This document shows positions 1-10,693 of a stretch of 64,000 bases of DNA, piece by piece. The translations under genes were made by a program, and so were the position numbers. The stretch's first letter is position 1, and every line of letters begins with the position of its first letter. Under the pieces are notes generated by a model, which was given only the letters and a program-made list of their open reading frames with translations, was not told the DNA's origin and ran no database searches. Source of the stretch: Paragordius varius (lineage: Eukaryota; Nematomorpha); NCBI GenBank assembly GCA_964247055.1, contig OZ176055.1, positions 6,448,001 through 6,512,000 on the forward strand, written 5' to 3'.

Positions 1-44
1 TTTGCTCATACGTTTTTTATTAAATTTAATAATATATAAAATAG

Positions 45-189
45 GGGAAAAACTGATTGGAAAAATGCTACATACTCGGGTTTCATTACTGGAGGAATAT
101 TAGGAATGAGAGCTGGATACAAAGCAGCAGCGTTGGGTGCTTTCGGATTTGGAGCATTTTCAACCCTTATCGAATATTTCATGCGATAA
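45..189 (+). CDS. TIMM22: TIM22, C-terminal exon (partial at window edge)
   Basis: Last coding exon of the mitochondrial inner-membrane translocase subunit Tim22, which forms the channel of the carrier translocase that inserts multispanning carrier proteins. The frame after the AG at 43-44 reads [12 protein letters not shown], then GITGG-like and [18 protein letters not shown], ending in IEYFMR and TAA (187-189). This matches the end of animal Tim22 (GKSDW..SG.ITGG..G.RAG.KA..LG..GFAAFS..IDYY.R). The Gly-rich transmembrane segments are intact. Upstream exons lie outside the window. The 44 bases before the exon match intron sequence kept in the decayed copy at 903-940, which supports the splice site. 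The exon alone identifies the family securely. Confidence 0.9.
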
Positions 190-358
190 TTAAGTTTGAT
201 AGTCAAGTTTGGACCGTATTGCCATGCTACAGATTTTGGAGCAATACCGATATATAACACATTTTTAATACAAATAGCCAAATCAAACTATTATTATTGT
301 AAAAATTTGTTAAAGTGCCAAAAATGTGATAATCTTTTAATCAAATATATCTTTTGGC

Positions 359-364
359 AATAAA
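359..364 (+). terminator. poly(A) signal of TIM22
   Basis: An AATAAA hexamer 170 bp after the TIM22 stop codon. The same stretch, including the hexamer, is conserved in the decayed copy near 2740, so it was part of the transcribed 3' end when the copy arose. Confidence 0.5.
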
Positions 365-469
365 TACATTAATATTGTTAATTTATGGTAACCAGTCCAT
401 ATGTATCCATCTTACATTTAAAAAAAATTATTGAAACGTTTTTCCCAATTAAATTCTTACTCATGGTAC

Positions 470-1060
470 TCTGTCTGTTGGTTCACCAATTGTGCGAAGG
501 GGTTTACCCCGTGTTGTTGTCATTGTCATGTAGATAAACTTAATTACACGATGTAGATTTGATTGGAGGATGTTGATAAATATAAACCAAAAGTTATACA
601 TTTACACTCATTAAGTTTTTAAGACCCAAAAATCTCGTGGAACCCTAAAATTAAACAAATAATAACTAGTTGCCCTACTGAAGCATGTTTAAGTTTCGTA
701 ATGGCGGACTAAAAGATGGTGTGTTTGGATTATTCACATCCGCAGTTGATCCAAATATGAAAACCCTAATTACCACAATCAAACTGGATTAGATGTTACC
801 ACTTAAGAAGCTTTAAAAGACACGTACACACGAAGCAAATCTTATGCAAAAATTGTCATTTGGGGGCAATGTTTTCCATTTAATGCTCAAAGAGTCATAG
901 ATTTTGCTTATACATTTTTATTAAATTTAATAAAATAGGGGGAAAACTGATTGGAAAATGCTACATACTCGGGTTCTATTAACCGGAAACCTTCCAAATC
1001 AAATATATATCAAGGAATTAAGTTAAATATAACAGTGACAACAACACTGGGTGCACTCTT
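470..1060 (+). pseudogene. Decayed TIM22 copy
   Basis: A broken tandem copy of TIM22. At 690-775 a frame reads GGLKDGVFGLFTSAVDPN, the Tim22 segment G..LGG.FGLF..SVDP. At 790-860 a second frame reads EALKDTYTRSKSYAK, the conserved loop before the third membrane span. At 903-985 there is a near copy of window positions 1-90: the end of the intron, then the GKTDW exon start with single-base losses. A stretch at 476-545 reading SPIVRRGLPRVVV may be the N-terminal exon but is weak. In-frame stops and frame changes show it is not coding. Because the intron is kept, it arose by DNA duplication and not by reverse transcription. Confidence 0.8.
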
Positions 1061-1204
1061 TCGGATTGGTTAACCTATTGTGAAAGTCCGTGTACTGTAT
1101 AAGTATTGGAAAAAACCTCTTAAAAGCATTTTCTATTATTATTTAAGATCATATCTTTAGTATACAAATATATCTTATATGTTAATGGTATAATTTTATA
1201 AAAT

Positions 1205-1525
1205 TTTAAGTGCGCTTTGATGTAAGTATATTTTTATTAATTTGATTTTTTGTTTGTGTAAGGAATCCAATAGCTTGAATGTTTTTTGTAGAGTATGTTT
1301 TTCTACGCAGATTTATCCATTAATTGTATGGTTGGAAATCTCTAGAAATGGATTTGAATGCTTTTATGATTTTGGAAAGCCAGTATGTTCTTTTAGGTTA
1401 ATATATTATATCTTAGTACTTTTGTTATTTATCTTTGGGAAATTTTCGATCGATCATTTCACTGTGAAAGTTGTTGGGATGGCGTTCAATGTGTCTTAAT
1501 AACTCAATCCGTCTTTTATGATGAC
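1205..1525 (-). repeat. Inverted, decayed copy of the 1970-2290 unit
   Basis: Read on the minus strand, this segment aligns with 1970-2290 on the plus strand over its whole length, including the shared blocks GACGGATTGA, AGTACTAAGAT and AAAGCGCA. In the frame matching the open frame at 2023 it carries several stops, so it is the decayed partner. The two arms with about 450 bp between them form a diverged inverted repeat. The 1526-1969 spacer shows no gene. Confidence 0.75.
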
Positions 1526-2022
1526 AAGATTGGTAAAATTTTAGCTAATTTTTAAGATTTGTTTGGATATTTTTCTTCTACTGTAGGACATCTTTACAAC
1601 ATTTACAAGTCGTCTCGGATTTCGTATCAATCTAGAAAAATCAAAAACTATCTTACTGTATCAAATAAATGAAAACAAATACTTGTACCATATCACGGAC
1701 TAAACACTTTAGAAAACTTTATTAAAAATAAAAAGATTTGGGCGTCGAAGGGAATTTTTCAATTACAACCTAACTGCAGCTCTTCAACGCCCTTGTCTTT
1801 TTATCCATTATTTATTACTTAGTAATCTGGGATGACATTAAATATATTGTCAACTCATTTCAAGTTCTTGGTCAAACTGCCTTGAAGAGTAAGCTGAAGA
1901 AAAGAAAGGAAATATTCAATAACAATAATATATATAAATTAACTAAAATTCCACCAATTTTGTCGCATATTTATAAAGACGGATTGAATTATTAGGTAAA
2001 CGTTACACCAACAACTTAATCA

Positions 2023-2277
2023 GTGAAACAATCGATCAAAAATCTCTCAAAGAGAAATAGCAAAAGTACTAAGATGCAATATAGCCTAAAAAACTTACCT
2101 GCCTTTCCAACCATAAACGCAATCACATACATTTCTAGAGACCTCAAGACAATACAATTACCGGATATATCTGCATTAAAAAACATACCATACAGAACGC
2201 TTCCAAGCGATTGGATCCCTCACAGAAGCAAAAAAATTAAATCACATAAAAAAATATATACTTTACTTAAAGCGCAG
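2023..2277 (+). CDS. Unrecognised open unit, possible exon
   Basis: Open frame of 85 codons that could end at a splice donor (GCGCAG followed by GTAATA at 2278). The first ATG is at 2074. The protein is basic, with Lys-rich ends and a centre reading IPYRTLPSDWIPHRSKK, and has no family I recognise. It is half of the inverted pair with 1205-1525, whose partner has stops in this frame. It could be an orphan exon, part of a neighbouring gene's 5' end, or a repeat with a chance open frame. Its end phase does not obviously join the GH18-like gene downstream. Function unknown. Confidence 0.25.
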
Positions 2278-2439
2278 GTAATACACGATATTTTTTACGT
2301 TTTCTTATTGTTTAATAATCAAATCCAAACACTAATTAATATAAAATAAAATCATTTACCCGTAACATATATACGTTCACTAAAGAATGTTCAGAAAAAA
2401 AATAATAAAAAAATTTTTTTAAACAAATTTACCCTAACG

Positions 2440-2790
2440 TTTTTATTAGGTCTAATATATCAATAGGGGACAGACTGATTACAAAAATTATGAGGGTTGC
2501 TGGATAAAGGCAGAAGCGCTAAGTTTGTTCGGATTTGGAATATTTCCTTATCAAATATTTTATGCGATAATTTAGTTTGCCAGATATCAATATTTAGGCA
2601 CCGATGTATTACAAACGTTGGCACAATAATGAAATATTGCACATTTAATTAGGAAATAGCCAATTATCAAAATATTATCATTGTAATTTTTTTATATCGC
2701 CAAGAATGTGATAATCTCCCAATAAAATAAATCTATTGGCAATAAATACATAAATAATGTTAATTTATCGTAATCGGTCCATATTTTAAT
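2440..2790 (+). pseudogene. Second decayed TIM22 copy (last exon and 3' end)
   Basis: Third occurrence of the TIM22 terminal exon. It starts with the same TAGGGG acceptor region and ACTGATTA (GKTD codons), has lost most of the middle of the exon, and keeps the TTCGGATTTGGA and TATGCGATAAT end with the stop. The homology continues through the 3' flank, including AATAGCCAA, GTGATAATCT and TTGGCAATAAATACAT, as at 280-400. The internal loss and base changes make it non-functional. It follows directly after the unit at 2023-2277. Confidence 0.8.
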
Positions 2791-2874
2791 ACCAGCTGCC
2801 TAATTAATATATATATATATATATATATTCCAAATTAAAAAAATTATTCATTTATAATTATTTTTTTGTCAAAC

Positions 2875-5800
2875 ATGTTCATCGGGTGTCTTTTTTTCTT
2901 GTTAAAGGGATTGAGTTTGTCTCAAGGTATGTTTGCCATAATAAATATCTAGCTATCGTCATGGCTTTCTCACCCAACTTGACTCTTTACGAATGGACTG
3001 ACATCAAAAACTCTAATTTGTCGTATCTGGATTATTTAATTTACCCAGGAAGTGAGTCAATCAATATCAAAAGTGACGCTACTCTGAAATTGGATACAAT
3101 AAGTAATATAATAGTACAAATATAAAATTTGTAATAATAAGTTTATGCGCCAAAAAATAATATTCCACCCCAGGCCTGTCCAACACAAATGACGTCGCGG
3201 GTCGCATTTTTGAATCAAAAAATCCGGCTGGCCGCATTTGGAAATATATGGGCATGAAACAGAATTTTTATTACCTTTTAGACTGGAAAAACAACCATTT
3301 ATTTTAACATTATTTGCCAGATTATTGCCAAAATTCGGAAAGATTTATCAAAAATTTTGTTAAAAAAATATTTTTTTTAGATTATAGAATTTCGATTTGA
3401 AATATTTCGGAGGGCCGCATGTTGGACACCCCTGTTCTATCCGAATTAAACAAATTATACCGAATTTCAATTTTTTTCTAGTAATTTACATGATAATGCT
3501 TAATGTAAACTTTAAGATTTTAGAGTTCGAATTTGGGACTGAAAATTGTTGTACAATAAAATTCATTTATTAATATCCCATTTTTATGCATGAAAATTTA
3601 TAAAGGCAAATAAACATGCTCATGACCACCATAATTTTTTTAAATAATATTGAATCGTCCAACCAACAATATTTTTAAATTAATTCTTTGTCTTACATTG
3701 GAAAATATATTTCTTGAACAACATATTTTTTATAGCACCAGAGGAATTGAGCAAGTTACGAGTATTAAAAAAGAAAAATGCTAACTTGAAAGTCCTACTA
3801 AACATTGTACAAAGTGAAACGTCAAATTTTACGTATATTTTTATAAATTTTCGAAATTACATCATATGTGCTTAATTAAATATTCCTATTTAAAGTTTTA
3901 GCCAATTAAATTCAGACGTTTTGGCTCAACGCTTTGCATTTAGCGTTCGGTCGACCATAATTCGTATATCTCAGTTTGATGGAGTTAACATAGAATGGGA
4001 TAGCCCGGATGCATCTCAGCGTTGTGATTTTTTCCGATTATTTAAAGTAAAAACTTGTTAGATAATAATATCATATATCTATACAAAAAAAGCTATAATT
4101 AATTATTCAATTATTTGCCGCAGTTGTGCCAAAAACTGGAATTTCTCCAGTTTATATAATATAATTTGATCTTAAAAATCAATTCTCGATGCACCATAAT
4201 ATAAGTTATATAGATTAAACAAATTACAAAAACAAATTAAGAAGTATTTGAATTAAACTATACGAAATAACTCATTTCGGAATCAAAGGTAAAAAATTTG
4301 GGCACTGCTTGATAATTTTTGATAATCATTTTCACATTTATTTTTTGGCTAATATATAAAAAGATTATATAAAATGCCTCCTATTAGATATTGAGAAATA
4401 CTACAAGAAATTATACTATAAGTTCAACTGTACCTGAAAATACAACATCATTGGCAGGATACGATATAAACGCTCTAAATCTGTATGTAATACATTTTTT
4501 CCTATACTAATACAATTTTATCACACATAATTTTGTCTCTATTAGGTATGCCGATTTTCTTATTGTAAAAACCGAAGGTTTTGATAATCCAGCAGACAAG
4601 CTATTTTTGGCCCCAACAATACCATTGCTTAATTGTACCTCTATACGGGAAATAGTATACTTACACATTATTTATGAGTAGAAGTGTCAAGAGATATTGA
4701 ACGATTTTATAATATGTTACAAATTTTTCTAACTAATTAATATCTTTTTTAATCCTGACGATCGAGTATACATCAAAGAGTATGTCGTTTTCAAAGTACC
4801 ATTTGTGGGAAACTAAAATTAAATCAGGATCCACAACAGAAATGGCTTTGTGTGCGGGCCCATTTGAAAAATATATGGGCGTTAATGAATATTTTAATAA
4901 ATTTCAAACTTATAAAATATAAAAATACTGCAGACATAATATAACTGCGATTATTTAATCAAAAGGTAATAAATAGTTCGTTTTGATTCGCCAAGACTTA
5001 CTCAGAAAATGTATTTAAAAATATGAATTTTACTAAGATTTTGTGGATATCTTTTTTGCAATTTACACAATTTCATATATTTTGAATAATTTCCCAAGGG
5101 TTTGTCCATAATATACCCAAAAAAGATTTTGGGTCAGCTATTTTTAAAGAGTTTTTGGAACAAAGTTTAAAATTTTGCTAAAAGAATTTGCAATTAATAT
5201 ACAAAATTGTATAAATATATTTCTAAAACCTAGCTTCGATATTTAAAAGTAAGGCGTCCACAATGCAAATCAATTTATCTAAATTTTCTGATGGTGGGGA
5301 ATCCTGTAGGTCCTTTGTTAGGTAAAATGTGAAACAAACCACTCTTATAATATACAATTCTCAAATTGAACTTTATATTAAAAAATATATTTTTTTTACA
5401 GGTACCGCATTTAAACATACGCTTTTATTACAAAATATAGATTAAGAAAGTGTTTCAGGCTCTTGCACAAAAATTATTTAATTTAAACAGCCCTACGACA
5501 ATAACTAAACTAATCTTCGCATTTTAGACCAAAATCATGTGTTTTATCCAAAAATTTGCAATTTAGCTGATTCATAAAAATTAAGTAATGTAAAAAAGTT
5601 GATTGATAAAAATTGATTTTTCGGTTTATCTTAAGATGTATAGCAGGTACCTATTTTTTCTATCAAAAAATTAATAAAACATTTTCGGCCCAAAATTTGA
5701 CATACTATGTTTGTAAATGGGATGTTAACTTCCGTCATTGTTTTCGAAATTTTTTTATATCCTAATAATGGATTTGTGTCATTCATTATTTACGAGCATT

Positions 5801-6329
5801 TCATCTAATCCAGCTCTGTTTACCTATATAATAATGACCGCATTTTAATCGACAAAATTAATTTTCTTTTGATGATCAACTTTTAAAGAAAAAATGGGAG
5901 ATTTGAAGAATAGTTTATTCAATTATTAATATTGTCCTCATATTAAGATTATTTGTTCTACTTAATAAACCATTGCCAATAATTAATTTGGACAGAAAAT
6001 TAAATGGAGAATGTAATTTAACGATATATTTTTATAATAATTTTAAGTACCACTAAAGTCAGGTTTAATATTCTATTATTATATGAGTAGGGCATATTTT
6101 TGATAAATCGTAACCTTTTTTTCCACACATATCACATTATATTTGCAATTATTCAATTTTTACTTTGTTTGTAAAGAACGATACCATCACAGCTTGGACA
6201 AACAGGGATTTAACGTTGAATAATTCCCAAATTTTGATTGGTATGGGTATGTTTGCTTATAGTTGGGATTTGCTTACATGCACCTATGATAGCAACCAAA
6301 TGCAAGATGTGCCGGAAACCACTTCATAG
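2875..6329 (+). CDS. Secreted GH18 (chitinase-fold) protein with altered active site
   Basis: Seven exons with matching phases: 2875-2926, 2953-3051, 3736-3832, 3902-4046, 4388-4482, 4546-4654, 6177-6329, giving about 249 aa. Exon 1 encodes a signal peptide (MFIGCLFFLLKGLSLSQ). The rest follows a GH18 barrel: a first strand (IVMAFSP), a second strand (YLDYLIYPG), PEELSKLRVLKKKNANLKVLLNI as helix and third strand, RFAFSVRSTI, then FDGVNIEWDSP at the catalytic strand, then YADFLIVKTEGFD, and NSQILIGMGMFAYSWDL near the end. In active chitinases the catalytic strand reads DGxDxDWE; here the acidic pattern is N, E and D with no terminal Glu, so it is probably a lectin-like or inactive member. It is also shorter than typical (about 350-400 aa), stopping just after the YxxSW strand. 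The last intron (1.5 kb) holds repeat debris and could hide a missed exon. Confidence 0.7.
2927..2952 (+). other. 26-nt intron in the GH18-like gene
   Basis: Starts GTATGT and ends CTAG. Removing these 26 nt joins the signal-peptide exon (phase 1) in frame to the mature GH18 sequence. Without removal the ATG frame stops almost at once, and the downstream frame has no ATG. The support is reading frame and signal-peptide quality only, so it is less certain than the 27-nt intron in HIBADH. Confidence 0.55.
3171..3434. mobile_element. hAT-type MITE in GH18-like intron
   Basis: A 264-bp element with ends CAGGCCTGTCCAACA and TGTTGGACACCCCTG, which are inverted copies of each other with one mismatch. 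Flanking 8-mers (TTCCACCC and TTCTATCC) look like a decayed 8-bp target duplication. Internal GCGGGTCGCATTT and GGGCCGCATG blocks recur in the other elements of this family in the window. No coding capacity. Confidence 0.8.
4848..5100. mobile_element. Partial hAT-type MITE fragment
   Basis: GTGCGGGCCCATTTG, AATATATGGGCGTTAATGAATATT and ATTTTGTGGATATCTTTTTTGCAA match the interior of the MITE family (compare 22690-22900), but the terminal repeats are missing or unrecognisable. It lies in the last intron of the GH18-like gene. Nothing else is recognisable between 4655 and 6176. Confidence 0.5.
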
Positions 6330-6376
6330 CTGAACACACAAGTGTGGTCCTATCCATTTTTTTCTTTATTTCTTTG

Positions 6377-6382
6377 AATAAA
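6377..6382 (+). terminator. poly(A) signal of the GH18-like gene
   Basis: AATAAA 48 bp after the TAG stop. Position and orientation fit the end of the GH18-like transcript. Confidence 0.5.
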
Positions 6383-7061
6383 AAGTCTCCTCATTTATGA
6401 CCGTTAAAATCAATCAACCATTCATTTATTTTTTATTCAATTGTAACTAAATTTATTTATTTCATATATAATAATAATATATTGCAATGTTATTAACCAA
6501 AACAAATTATTGATAATAATGTAATAATAAATAGTGCAAGGTTTTAGATTATAAATTAAATTTGTACATTAAAGTGTAATGGAAATGGATTTGAAAAATT
6601 TTCCCCGAACTTTGTTGTTGGACCAAATAAGGATACTAGGCATTAATATTCTATATATATTTGCACAAAGTATAACGGGGGTTTTAAAAAACTTATGTTG
6701 AAATGAGAAAAGAGCGACATTAGCTCTAAATAATTTCCCAATCCCTTTAACTAAAAACAAGGATTTATAACAAAATAGTCTCTAATTAATTTTCAAAAAC
6801 ATTGGTACTATCTATAAATTTTAAATAAATTATGATTCCAGGAAATTTGAAATACTGACATACAATACAAATTAATAATTCACATATAATATATTAATCT
6901 TGGGATCGGGATATTAAAGAATAATATGTGATATAAATGAGGGTTAAATGTAAATTAAATACAATGAATGATATGAAATACTGTGTTATAATACTGATGG
7001 GATAAAATGCTAAAACTATAAAAATTTGATAATGACAAATTAATTATTTGATAATCCGCGT
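6383..7061. other. Intergenic, tail-to-tail region
   Basis: AT-rich DNA between the converging ends of the GH18-like gene and HIBADH. No open frame with family similarity and no clear repeat was seen. It presumably holds the 3' UTR of HIBADH. Confidence 0.5.
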
Positions 7062-10000
7062 TCAAGTGTCAGATTTAAATAATTGGCCACTTAGGTAGGG
7101 ATAGACTAGGGCAAAATCTTTTTGGGATGATTTAGCATGGGCATTCAGCAACTTGTAAATTTGATGAGCTAAACTTCCCAGCGGTGTATCTATGCAATTA
7201 TCGTTGGCCAGATTTTGACCAATTTTTAAATCCTATGAAGTGAAGGAACATACATCATTTAATTAATGATTTATATCTCGCTAAAAACTTTTATAAACAA
7301 AAATTAATTGAACTAAAAAAACTAATTAAAAAGTAAGCAAGCAAAGGCAAAAATTAAAAATTGTAAATCTTAATTCATTTAAACGCATTTTATCTTTAAA
7401 ATGGTTAATATTATCTGTGTAGAGCAGGGGGTGTCTAACAGGTGGCCAAACAAGACATTATGTGCGGCCCGCAAAAAATTTGTAAATTCATCATAATATG
7501 GAAAAATTAGTTCACAAAATCTTAGCTAAATTCATATTTGTTAAACAAATTTTCAGAATACGTCCATCCAATTAATCAAATAAGAAAAAAATGTTGTATT
7601 GTGTTTGCATTTTTACATGGGCTTATGTTTGATATATAATAATAAATTATTTATTAATGCCCATATATATTTCAAATGCATCCCGCGAAAGTATTTGTTA
7701 TGTTAGACACTCGTGGTGTGGAGGCTAAAAAAATAAAATTTTTACTTTGCACATTAAAGAAACGCGAAATCCATCCTTGTAATCATTGTTACTTGGTAAT
7801 TGAGACAGTTTTCCTTCAGTTAAAACGCCAGGCACTGGATTATAGTTAGATGAGCACCAATTCTGACCCGTACTGGCATTTAAAATGTTTGTCAAAACTT
7901 TGGCATCCAATCCAAGTCTAACATATGGATAAATAGTTAAATCATTTTTTATTCAACAAAATGACACTTTGAATTTGGGTAGTTAAATACCAGACCATCT
8001 TTAAATAAGGTGACAATAAAATTCGACATCGGGCAGCTTTAAGATTTGGCAATAAATATTTTAATATAAAACTTTCCCCGTCGAATTTTTTATTAAAAAA
8101 TGCATTTTTTTAATATACTTTATCAATTCTACCTTCAAAAATTTTAAAAATGCCTATAACTTTACGACCAAATTTTCGTATCCAGGATCCATAAAACAAT
8201 TTTAATTATTGTTTATTTTGATTTAATCAATGTTATTTAAGTTATTAGCTTAAATATAATTTCCATATAATCCCTTTTTACAATATTTAATTTAAATTGC
8301 CCTAGGTGGAGCTAGCCTTTTTAATTTATATCGAAGGATATGAATGGATAACAATGTTTTTGAGAATTATTTATTATATTGTATGGTAATTTTTATCAAA
8401 TATGTCACCAGTGAATATTTCGTTATATAAAATCCACAACCTACCGAGTTAAATAAACAGTGCCCATATATCAGCTCATAATAAGCCTTGTTTAGTTTAA
8501 AAAAAAACTCATTATGGGAACTATAACGCAATATGCGCAATAGACTTACAGTAAATAATGCTAAAAATGGCAAAAACTCGTAAGATATATAATTCCGCTT
8601 TCAGTACTAAAATTCAAATTTTCGGTTATTTATAATCAAATTAAACTAAACAAGACTAACTTTTGGCCCATGTGAAGGGATTCACTTGTACCAATCATAC
8701 AAATGGCAAGTAACATATTATTGCATAATTTAGCTATAAGACCACTGCCCACGTCATGGCCACAATGGAATAGTTTACGCCCCATTGCGGGTATTATGTA
8801 GGGTTCAATGCGTTTCACCACTTCAGCTGGTCCACCAACCATAAAGCATAGAGTTGCGTCACGTGCTCCGGGGACTCCTATAATATATATGTTGGTTTTT
8901 AATAAAACATGTATTTTTTAAATTAATTTTATTCAGCGTCTGTTGGATTAAATTTAATCGTAATAAGCGGAAATTTGCATGCGAACAAATAAATTTGGTT
9001 ATTGTGGAATTTAGAGATATTCAATTAGAAATTATATTTAATATTAAAATGTGAGTGTATTTTACATATGCATTTTTTACATGATGGGCTAAATTTTTTT
9101 TATTGAATACCTTAAATTTGAATGAAATTAAAATAAAGTTATAATTATTGGGTTAAAACAACTATAGTTTGATTTTCTATCGATAGATGCATTTAAAATT
9201 ATAAAGAAGATGAGATAAAATTGGGAATCCATTTATGAATCATAAAACATACCAGAAGAACTTTCAATCAAATATATATTAACTATATAAAATTAAAAAT
9301 AAAATGAATTTAAAAGTTTCAAGTTTTTTAGGATTCTGAAAGCTGATGAGTTTCGCTATCCGAAAACCCTATTAGAATAATATTTTTTACTTTAACCGTA
9401 TATGGTATAAGGTCATTTTAAAATAGCCTAAACAAATTATTTGGATTGACTTAAAATTGGTTAACTTTCACAAGTGATATCTTTGAAATATTTTTTGAAC
9501 TTATCCAATTTTTTGGATTGGTAAAAAAGTCAAGAGTTAAAAAATTATAAATTGAAATTAAAGATTCAAGGAAACATGTGTTTTAATTATTATAATTTAA
9601 ATATTAATACTGAAGAAAGGTTTGTAATATCGTTTTCTGATCTAAAGAAAAATGCATGTTAAGCTAAAATAGACATTTTTAAAGAGAATGTAAGCATTTG
9701 AATTTTAGTGATTGGTTTAATTCCGACACATAAATAATATAAAAAATTATACTTTATAACAGTGGTAGTAAAGCCGCGACCCACGGGTCGCATGCGGCTG
9801 TGGTTTTTGTGGCCCAAAATTATTTTTTAAATTTTTAACGTACTTATTTGTAAAAATATATGCAAATGTGTCCCACAAGTATAGGTATTACATTGTGCAC
9901 TGTTCAAGAGACAAAAATATTATTTCGGACCTCTTAAACTTTTTTTACTATTATTTTAGAAGGATAAAAACGCTTGCTTTAACATATTTTGTTATGCTAT

Positions 10001-10649
10001 GATTCACTTTATATTTTACTTGATACCAATTTTATTACATCCATGGGAAACAAAACTAAAGTCATGGAGTACTATTCATTAAATTCTTAAGTAGTCCAAA
10101 GTTAAACGGAAAAAATTAGCTCGAACTTGACTAAAACAATTCTAAAACGATAAAAAAGCATGCAAAAAAGTGTAATGACAAATTATGCATACCGCCTGAA
10201 ACAGGTGCATCTATAAAAGTCGATCCCTTTTCAGCCAAAGCTTTTGCTATCGTTTGAGATGTTTGTGGAGATATTGTGCTGCTGTCTATACAAATATGGT
10301 TGGAACTTAAATTTCTACATTTTTAAGATATGATAATATACTTGATCAAACCGTCGTGACCAAGATAAACATGTTTCACTATTTCATCGTGAGGTAACAT
10401 GGTAAAAATAACATGTGCTTGCGAGGCAACATCCATTGGTAATTTAGCAAACGAACAACGTTTGCTATCCACCGTTTTCTTCATATTATCAACAGTTACG
10501 GCATCATTATCGCACAAAGTAAATTTAGATGAAGCCAATTTTTCAGATTTCATTAAATTTCTGGACATGTGTGATCCCATTAAACCGACTCCGATGAATC
10601 CGAAATCGTGATTTATATGGGTAGAAAAACTACGGATTATTTGAAGCAT
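7062..10649 (-). CDS. HIBADH: 3-hydroxyisobutyrate dehydrogenase, mitochondrial
   Basis: Oxidises 3-hydroxyisobutyrate to methylmalonate semialdehyde with NAD+ in valine breakdown, in the mitochondrial matrix. Five exons on the minus strand: 10342-10649, 10193-10314, 8661-8877, 7746-7917, 7062-7232, all phases matching, 329 aa (human about 336). Residues 1-14 form a basic presequence (MLQIIRSFSTHINH). GFIGVGLMGSHMSRN is the NAD-binding GxGxxG loop, IDSSTISP and DAPVSGG are the substrate loop, and GLIAKLCNNML carries the catalytic Lys. NPVPGV and LGSLAHQIYKLL are conserved C-terminal segments. The first intron is only 27 nt. The start codon lies 44 bp from that of the divergent SLC38A9-like gene. 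Introns carry MITE debris. All expected motifs are present, so it should be functional. Confidence 0.95.
7425..7715. mobile_element. hAT-type MITE in HIBADH intron 4
   Basis: Ends CAGGGGGTGTCTAACA and TGTTAGACACTCGTG are inverted copies with a few changes. Internal GTGCGGCCCGC and AATGCCCATATATAT blocks are shared with the other MITEs. The interior at 7500-7670 closely matches the fragment at 34880-35060. Confidence 0.75.
9760..9860. mobile_element. Fragment of another hAT-like element in HIBADH intron 2
   Basis: CAGTGGTAGTAAAGCCGCGAC followed by CACGGGTCGCATGCGG and GTGGCCC is the style of a hAT left end with a GC-rich subterminal block. No matching right end was found. The rest of this 1.3-kb intron is AT-rich with no recognisable feature. 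Confidence 0.4.
10315..10341 (-). other. 27-nt intron in HIBADH
   Basis: On the minus strand it starts GTATATT and ends TGTAG. It splits a Lys codon. Excision joins GHDGLIK to NLSSNHICIDSSTI, and the 13 residues between GLIK and the conserved SST exactly match the spacing in human HIBADH (GILK to SST). Reading through instead meets a stop within 8 codons. It is far shorter than normal animal introns. Confidence 0.85.
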
Positions 10650-10693
10650 TTTTAAATTGCCACACCCATATATATGTATGAAACAAATTTTAT
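10650..10693. promoter_or_regulatory. 44-bp divergent start-codon interval
   Basis: The two ATGs of HIBADH (-) and the SLC38A9-like gene (+) are separated by 44 bp of AT-rich DNA with CCACACCCATATATATG in the middle. Either the promoters overlap inside the coding starts or one gene has an upstream noncoding exon. No specific factor site can be assigned. Confidence 0.5.

Noticed and set aside
1242-1499. 85-codon plus-strand open frame
   Set aside because: It is the antisense of the decayed inverted unit matching 2023-2277.
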